Below are positions 35,040 through 42,900 of a DNA stretch of 64,000 bases, piece after piece. Made by a program: the position numbers and the translations under genes. The stretch's first letter is position 1, and the number at the start of each line of letters is the position of its first letter. This DNA comes from Fusibacter sp. 3D3. Its GTDB lineage: Bacteria; Bacillota; Clostridia; Peptostreptococcales; Acidaminobacteraceae. The DNA lies in assembly GCF_001748365.1 (NCBI RefSeq), contig NZ_BDHH01000001.1:47415-111414 (forward strand). The letters are read 5' to 3'. The notes beneath the pieces are model-generated. The model was given only the letters and a program-made list of their open reading frames with translations. It was not told where the DNA came from and did no database searches.

Positions 35040-36308
35040 ATGAAATATATTAAGAAATCGATTGAAAGACCCGCCACAGATTTAAAAGATCTTAAGATGA
35101 ATGTCGCAAACATTATCGAGCAAGTCAAGCAAGATGGCGATGATGCTCTATTGAGATACAATGCCAAATTTGATTTAAACACAAGAAAATCACTTAAAGT
35201 AACAGCCGCTGAAATCCAAAATGCTTATGAGCAAGTTTCAGAGGTTCTCATTAACGATCTTAAAATTGCCAGTGATCACATAACCCGTTTTGCCAAAGCT
35301 CAGAAATCTACGATCAGTGATCTGCCTACTTTTACTGTGGCGCCTGGTATAGAACTTGGACATCGTGTCGTGCCTATTGAGTCTTGTCTCTGTTACGTCC
35401 CTGGAGGCAATTATCCCTTGTTTTCATCGGCACTGATGCTGGTTATTCCAGCTAAAGTCGCTGGTGTAAAACGTGTCGTTGCCTGTTCTCCCGCTGTAAA
35501 AGGAACCGAACAAATCGCACCTGAAACACTTGTTGCACTGGATATTGCAGGTGTTGATGAAATTTACGTGGTGGGCGGCGCACATGCCATAGCTGCGTTT
35601 TCCTATGGCACAGAGCGTATCAAACCCGTTGACCTCATCGTGGGTCCTGGTAACCAGTATGTCACAGAGGCCAAGCGTCAATGCTATGGTCAAATCGGTA
35701 TTGATTTTGTGGCGGGTCCCAGCGAAGTCATGATTTTGGCAGATGAACATGCTGATCCAGAAATTCTTGCAGCTGACCTATTGGGCCAGTCCGAGCATGA
35801 CCTTTTGGCGAAGGGCATCTTAGTCACTACAAGTGAAACAATTGCCGTACAGACCTTGCAAGCTGTTGAAAGTCAACTCGAAACACTGGAAACGGCTGAT
35901 ATAGCACGAAAGTCTTGGGAAGTTTTCGGTGAAATCATAGTGATCGATCGTTTAGAAGAGGGCATACAGCTCTGTAACCAACTCGCACCAGAACATCTCG
36001 AACTTGTCATCCAGACGCCAGAAGCCATTATAGATCAGCTCTATAATTATGGTTCCCTCTTTATTGGAGAATGGTCTGCTGAAGTCCTAGGCGATTACAT
36101 TTCTGGTACAAATCACACTTTACCGACCTTAAAAGCCGCAAGGTATACAGGGGGTGTCTATGTGGGCACTTTTCTTAAAACATTGACACATCAGACGATT
36201 AAGCCAGATGCACTGAGGAAGATTGGCCCTTCTGCCTATCGAATGGCGAAATCCGAAGGCCTTCATGCACATGCGAACGCAGTGGACATCAGACTAAAAA
36301 AATTATAG
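35040..36308 (+). CDS. hisD: histidinol dehydrogenase family protein
   Basis: 422-residue NAD-dependent enzyme oxidising histidinol to histidine in two steps. Key motifs are complete: 'CLCYVPGGNYPL', 'VDLIVGPGNQYVTEAKRQ', 'DFVAGPSEVMILAD', zinc ligands in 'GQSEHDLLAKG', catalytic Glu-His in 'QLAPEHLELV', and a terminal zinc His in 'GLHAHANAVDIRL'. Other his genes are absent nearby, so it stands alone. Stand-alone members can also act on other amino or sulfonated alcohols, so the true substrate is open. Start taken at ATG 35040 after AAAGGAG; an in-frame ATG 11 codons earlier would swallow that site. Confidence 0.88.
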   Translation: MKYIKKSIERPATDLKDLKMNVANIIEQVKQDGDDALLRYNAKFDLNTRKSLKVTAAEIQNAYEQVSEVLINDLKIASDHITRFAKAQKSTISDLPTFTVAPGIELGHRVVPIESCLCYVPGGNYPLFSSALMLVIPAKVAGVKRVVACSPAVKGTEQIAPETLVALDIAGVDEIYVVGGAHAIAAFSYGTERIKPVDLIVGPGNQYVTEAKRQCYGQIGIDFVAGPSEVMILADEHADPEILAADLLGQSEHDLLAKGILVTTSETIAVQTLQAVESQLETLETADIARKSWEVFGEIIVIDRLEEGIQLCNQLAPEHLELVIQTPEAIIDQLYNYGSLFIGEWSAEVLGDYISGTNHTLPTLKAARYTGGVYVGTFLKTLTHQTIKPDALRKIGPSAYRMAKSEGLHAHANAVDIRLKKL

Positions 36309-36325
36309 AATTTCATTTTAAAACT

Positions 36326-36380
36326 ATTAAAGGCGTAGTGTAGAGATATAATCATCCCCACACTACGCCTTTAATGGTTT
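36326..36380. terminator. bidirectional terminator between hisD and the RTX operon
   Basis: Perfect 16-bp arms (36326-36341 and 36360-36375) containing AGGCGTAGTGT, with an 18-nt loop and T-rich ends on both strands. Confidence 0.85.
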
Positions 36381-36413
36381 TTACCATTAATACAAAGTTT
36401 TTATCCCTCTATT

Positions 36414-36917
36414 TTACTCTAATGACTTCATCTCTGATGGCTCTATAAAGTAAGAACATCCTCTTCCTATTAACTTTTTATCGCGAACAATATGACTCAA
36501 TCTTGCTATTGTATTAAAATCAGCATGAATCGTTTTAAAAACTAATCTAGTCATTGTGAAATCTTTGTTTTCTAAAAACTGATCAATCTTAGATGTTAAA
36601 TCGTACGGACTAATTAGAAAGAACTCATCAGCCCATTGAAAAACACAATCTTTATATGGCGAGATCGAAAACAGTTCAAAAGATGTTTCAAAATCATACC
36701 TATCAATGAATTTATTATTTTTCCAATTATCTCTTTCTTTCCAATTATCCCCATCTAGGAAATGAATATAAAACGATTTATCTTTATTGCTAAATATCCT
36801 TAAAATTTCCTTTACGCTTTCATTATTTGTTCTCAGTATTCCAATAGATTCTCCAACTCTAACTTTTCTTTTAAGGTATTTTGGATTAGTCAGTGTCTTA
36901 TATGATTTATTACTCAT
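36414..36917 (-). CDS. unrecognised 167-residue protein, last gene of the RTX operon
   Basis: Basic N-terminus followed by mixed strands and helices; no signal peptide, no membrane segment. Notable stretches are 'SFYIHFLDGDNWKERDNWK' and 'ISPYKDCVFQWADEFFLISPYD'. It does not show the HlyC acyltransferase signature although the size (about 170) is similar. It starts 22 bp after the stop of the giant RTX gene and ends at the operon terminator, so it is co-expressed. Possible roles are immunity, chaperone or modification of the RTX protein; none is supported by sequence. Real gene likely, function unknown. Confidence 0.6.
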   Translation of the reverse strand: MSNKSYKTLTNPKYLKRKVRVGESIGILRTNNESVKEILRIFSNKDKSFYIHFLDGDNWKERDNWKNNKFIDRYDFETSFELFSISPYKDCVFQWADEFFLISPYDLTSKIDQFLENKDFTMTRLVFKTIHADFNTIARLSHIVRDKKLIGRGCSYFIEPSEMKSLE

Positions 36918-36939
36918 ACTCAGTCCTCTTCTGTTTTAA

Positions 36940-39900
36940 TCATTTTTTACTGTAATAACTGCTGATCATATACTTTATACTTGCAGCATCATGATCAATA
37001 GCATCAGACCATGAAATTCCATTTTTATTTGAATAAGTTGACATCACTTCAATCAATTTTTCTATGTTACTACTATTTATTGACATCCCATCATTAAGTT
37101 GAATTTCTGATAGCTTCGCATTGCTATCACTAAACCAAGAGCTCACTGTAACTTTATCGCCTGTTCCAAATGTGGATATGATCAAATCTGAATTAGCACG
37201 TCTAAACATGATCCTATCCATATATTCATTAAAAACAGCCACATCATTTCCGCTAACATCATAGATCAGGTCGCGTCCATCTTTTCTATCAAATAAATAT
37301 CGGTCATCACCTGTCCCGCCATAAAGTACATCATCACCAAGACTTCCTGATAAAGTATCATTGCCTTCTCCGCCCATCAGCACATCATCTGCTCTAGTTC
37401 CATATAATATATCGTTTGTATTTTTTCCCAAAATGCCATTTTTATAATTTTGAGATGCAATATCAAAGGTTCCGTGTTCAAGTTCCAATTTTTCTATGGC
37501 ATTAGATTTCGAATTAAATTGTGATTGAATTGTGATCATGTCATTAGATTTATTATCTGTTATTATCAAGTCGTTACTTTGTTCATTTAAAAGACCATCA
37601 AAACATAATTCTGCATTTGCATTTTTGAACATCACGCCATTTGCACTTGTCGTTTCTGCATAAAGGTTAACTGATAAATTTGAATAATATATATTCCCAT
37701 ACTTCTTAGCTAATGCGCTCAAATCTGCACCTAGTTCAATAATTCTATCTCTTTGACGATTACCTTTGTAGGTGATAGAATCTAAAACTTCATTACCATA
37801 CACTAAATCTGCTCTAAATGAACTTTTACCTTCAGCATCAGTATCAAGGCATTCAAGTGTAAATTGAACCTTTGATGGATCTTTACTAGAAAATTTACCA
37901 GTATCATAGACCATTGCTATCTTTGCATGTCCTCTTGTCATAACTTCACTAGAGCTAATACTTTGGACAACTTCAACATCCCCGTCACTTGTTTCAACTG
38001 TCCACTTATTTATCTCAGTATCAACAAGGGGATCATATCCTGATGAACTTACCACTGAATTACCATCGTTTGCAGATATATATAAACAATTGTCTGGATG
38101 CCCTCCTGATAAAGCACTTTTGGTGTTCAATGCACTTACTCTAAAAGTGTTGGCAACAACATTTATCTCAGATGAAGCCACTTTGGAAAGTTGTCCATAC
38201 TTTTTTTCTCTAACTAAACTTACCTCATTTAAATCTCGTTGTGCTATTATTATAGCATCTGAAGTTCTACTCGAATCCGTTAGATCCACATTGTTATCTG
38301 AGATGATATCCTTTCCGAATCCATCTTGAAAATAATATCTATCAGCCCCTGTACCACCCTCAAGAATATCATTTCCAGATTCTCCGAATAGATGATCATT
38401 CCCTGATTCTCCATATAATACATCATCACCAAAACCACCATAAAGATAGTCATCACCTATACCGCCAGCAAGTCTGTCATTGCCATCACCAGCATGTAAT
38501 GTGTCATTTCCCCATTCACCAGCTAACGTATCGTTATCTTCTCCACCATATAGTAAGTCGTCACCAGCTCCACCTCTTAATATATCCTCTCCAGAGTTAC
38601 CGTATAACACATCGTTGCCAGCTTCACCACAAAGTTCATCATCTCCTGAATCACCATGTAATTCATCTGATCCTTCTTCTCCAAAAAGAATATCATCATT
38701 AGAACCACCATAAAGGTGATCATCACCAAATCCTCCATAAAGACCATCTCTATCATTTCCACCATAAAGGTGATCATTGCCACTTCCTCCGTATAGTTGA
38801 TCTCTACCATCTCCACCATCAATTTCGTCATAATCTGCGCCACCATAAATTATATCATTTCCAGCTCCCGCAGTGATTTCATCATAATCATTTCCACCAT
38901 ATATTTGATCATCTCCATCTCCACCATGAATTTCATTTTCACCATCTCCGCACTCAATATAATCATTTCCAGATCCACCGTCAAAATAACCGCCCCCGCC
39001 TTCTCCATAAATTTTATCATCGCCTGCACCACTCTCAATATAATCATTCCCTGTTCCACCATAGAGTTGATCATCGCCTTCATCTCCATAAAGATAGTCA
39101 TCGCCTTCATCTCCATAAAGATAATCATTTCCTTGAAGACCATGAACGACATCATTGCCACCTTTACCATGAATTTCATCAACTATTGATAAATCCGAAC
39201 TACCTGTCAATTGATTATTAAACGCATCGCCTTTCAAAATTTTAGAAATTGATTTTCTCAACAATACATCTTTTCCCCAAGTCTCAACAACTGTAGCTCC
39301 ATTCTTAAATACAACTGAATCTAGATTCCCATTATTTAAAAAATCTTTTAATATAATCTGATTCGCCGTCTTTAACTGCTTCATAATTATTGAGCCATTT
39401 TCTCTCGTCACCTCTAAATCTTCGGATGAAATATCAATAAGTTCAATAACGTCCATCTCTTGATTGATATTAAAATCAATTATAGTATCTTTCCCAAAAT
39501 CACCCACAAACTTATAGGTATCGGCACCCGCACCTCCTACTAAATAATCATCACCTTTGCTTGCATGTATGATATCGTTACCATTTCCTGCATAAATTCG
39601 ATCCACATTTTCTGTTCCGAAAATTGTATCAGCTGATCCTGTCCCATATATCATAATTTTATCCAATATTTGTTGCAAACCAAAATTTTCTTGATTTCTA
39701 AATATTATTGACCCGATCGTACCAGAAGTCTTAAAATAATCTTTTATAAAAACTTGATTTGGGGTATTTTTTTGTTTTATATATAAATCCCCATTATTGT
39801 GCATTTTTTCAAATGTAAAATCTGAAGATAAATTATCTTTAAACCAAATCGTATTATTATGATCATTATCAATTACTGAATTTTGCCCGAAATCGGATCC

Positions 39901-42900
39901 AAATACGTAGACATCATTCCCATTTCCACCATATAAAGTGTCGTTTCCGCCAAAACCAGTTATCAAATCATCTTCTGAAGTTCCGACAAGCATTTCTGAT
40001 CTGTCAGTACCACCACCAAAATTGATGATATTTTCAAAATTTTCTTTTTTCAAAATTTCATATTGACCGTTGCTTTTCAGAAAATTGATCTCTTCAATTG
40101 TATTTTTATTTGAGAAATAATCTCTGATACAAGTTACAGACTCTAAATTTCTATGCGAAATAATCAAATCAAAATTATCTCTGCTTATTGTGGCATCCTC
40201 ATAAAGAAAATCAATTTTTACAATGTCCTTTTCAGCGAGTGAAGTGCCATCTTCAACGATGATTGAATTAGAATTTTCTGACCCGATTACATATAAATCC
40301 GATCCTTGATTACCCTCAAGATAATTGTCTCCACTATCACCGACTAAAGTATCCTCTCCCAGTCCACCATATAGATAATCATTACCAGAACCGCCATATA
40401 ATCGATCGTTTCCAGAATTTCCTCTTAGAACATCATCAGATGTTTCACCATATAGAACGTCTGAATCGGATCCACCAATTAAAGTATCTTGACCAGAGCC
40501 TCCATATATTTGAGTAGCCCTATTTGAAGCGATTACAGTATCATTACCCCCATACGCCTTAAATTCGGTTTCATTTACCTTTAAAGAAACCCTGTCAAAA
40601 GAATCTGATCCTGTTCTCAACACCATTGATGAAACCTGTTGTCGATTAAAAATTACATTGTTCTGGAATTGCATATAACCAGGCTCAATAGATGCCTTAA
40701 AGTAATCTTTAATGGTTATCATATCTTGACTGTTTTTCAATTTAATTTGCAAATCATCGTTATTTATTTCTCTTATGAAATTGAATGCATCTGAAGTGTG
40801 ATTATTAAATTTGAATTGACTGTTTCCATTTACATCAGCAACTGTATCCCTTCCAAAATTAGTGTTAAATTCATAAACATCGCTTCCTTGACCACCGCTG
40901 AGATAATCACTTCCAGTACCGCCGTTTAATAAATCGTTCGAATCTCCACCATAAATTGAATCATCTCCATCATCACCATAAAGATTATTATTGCCACTAC
41001 CGCCATCTAAAACGTCATTTCCTGACCCTCCATACAATTGGTCTGCACCATTTTCGCCATATAGACTATCATTACCACTACCTCCAAATAAGGTATCGTT
41101 TTCACTACCGCCATGAAGGATATCGTTATCAAAGCCACCTTGAAGAACATCATCTCCAGAGTCACCGTATATTACATCGCTACCATTACCACCATCGAAT
41201 GTATCATTTCCCTCATTACCATAGAGATAATCTATACCATCTCCACCAGTCAACATATCATTACCGCTACCACCATATAATTGATCATTGCCGCTATCTC
41301 CATATAGCAAGTCATTTTCTGAACCACCATAAATCATATCATCATCTGTTCCGCCAAAGATTGTATCTCTTCCAGCCTCTCCGATAATAATATCTTTTCC
41401 ATTGTTTCCGTATAAAAAATCATTACCATCCCTACCTGCAATTCTATCGTTTTGACTAGAGCCAAAAATGATATCATCCCCAGATTCACCGACACCTATA
41501 GAATTATAATTATTTAGATTTAAAACAATACTGTTTCGATCAGATCCGTTTCTCGATAAAAATTCGACTTGTTGACCATCACTATACCATCTAAGTGCAT
41601 AACCAAATATATCAGCCGCAAATTGAGCCCCAATATAAGTTTTAGATTCATCCTTTTGGAGAGATCCACTATATCCAATTGTCCATGTGGTTTTTTGATA
41701 TTTTCGGATATTTGTTCCAGGCCAATATTCCATAGGCGTAGAACTCTCATTTGAATAACTGCCCTTTCTTAAAATACCTTCATAACCTTCAATGTCCTTG
41801 AAACTAATTTCTGATGGTAAAATACTGCCACTATATCCAGGAAAGTTAAAATTGGATTCAACATGCCATTTGGTATTTGCTTCTACACCATATCGATCAA
41901 AATAGCGCTCTCTTACATTGCTTACAACGTTATTGAAAGATTTAAAGAAAGAAAATCTTTTGACATCTATCTCATCCTCTGCAACTGAAGTTGATACTTG
42001 AGCGACTTTACCATTGGATTCAAGAATTTGATACCAAGATACTCTTTGATTCGTAAAATCTGCACAATATTCTAATCTTTTACCGTTAGGTAGACCAAAA
42101 ACACCTATGTTAGATGTGTCATTCCAAGCAACTGTACCATTCCCCATGTATCTCAATAAATCATTTATTTGAACTCTTGCTCTACCATAAACAATATCTG
42201 TTTTACTATTATCCACAATTGTATTTCCGTTTTTAATAATAACAGGATTGCCTACTGTGCCTGTTTTTGCACCATAATATACTGTTGGCGCGTTTATTAC
42301 AGGCACATTTTGATCCGATGCAAAGACTTCCCCTAGATTATAATAATCACTTTTAAAACTTGCGGTGTAAGTTGACGCGTTCCAAGATAAATTTGCATCC
42401 AACGCATCTGTAAAAAATTTTAAAGGAACCATCATTTCTCCATTTTTAAGTTCTGGCGCTGTTTCTAAAGAATTGGATAATACGCTTTTAAGTGTATAAG
42501 TACTATTTCCAACTACTGCAGTGCTTGTTTTTCCATTAGGATAAGTGATTATAATCGTATTTCGATTCGGCATACTATAACTTAATTTAATTTGACTTTT
42601 GCTGTTAAATATATCCATAAATTCTTTGGCACATACCATCGCTCTATTCGTCTCTGGTTTGATATAAGCATCTTTTTGCATATCAAATTTAGCACCATTA
42701 AAATCGATTATAACGTTATTTGCATTTCCAATTTCAACAACTTCATTTGAATTATTTATACTTCCAGAACCTGAATCATATGAGCTTGCGGTCTCCAGTA
42801 AAGCTGTATTATTTATAGCATCCCAACTGACATTGAGATTAAATATTTGTGCCAACACTTTTAAAGATGCCATCATGGTATTGTCACTTTTATTAGCAAT

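Noticed and set aside
36414-36917. Possible HlyC-type acyltransferase next to the RTX gene
   Set aside because: Size fits, but the conserved N-terminal Trp/His region of HlyC is not visible.
38090-41387. Long plus-strand and shifted-frame minus-strand open frames inside the RTX gene
   Set aside because: They are shadows of the 27-bp nonapeptide-coding repeats; amino-acid composition is absurdly biased (His/Tyr or Met/Ile) and no ribosome binding sites are present.
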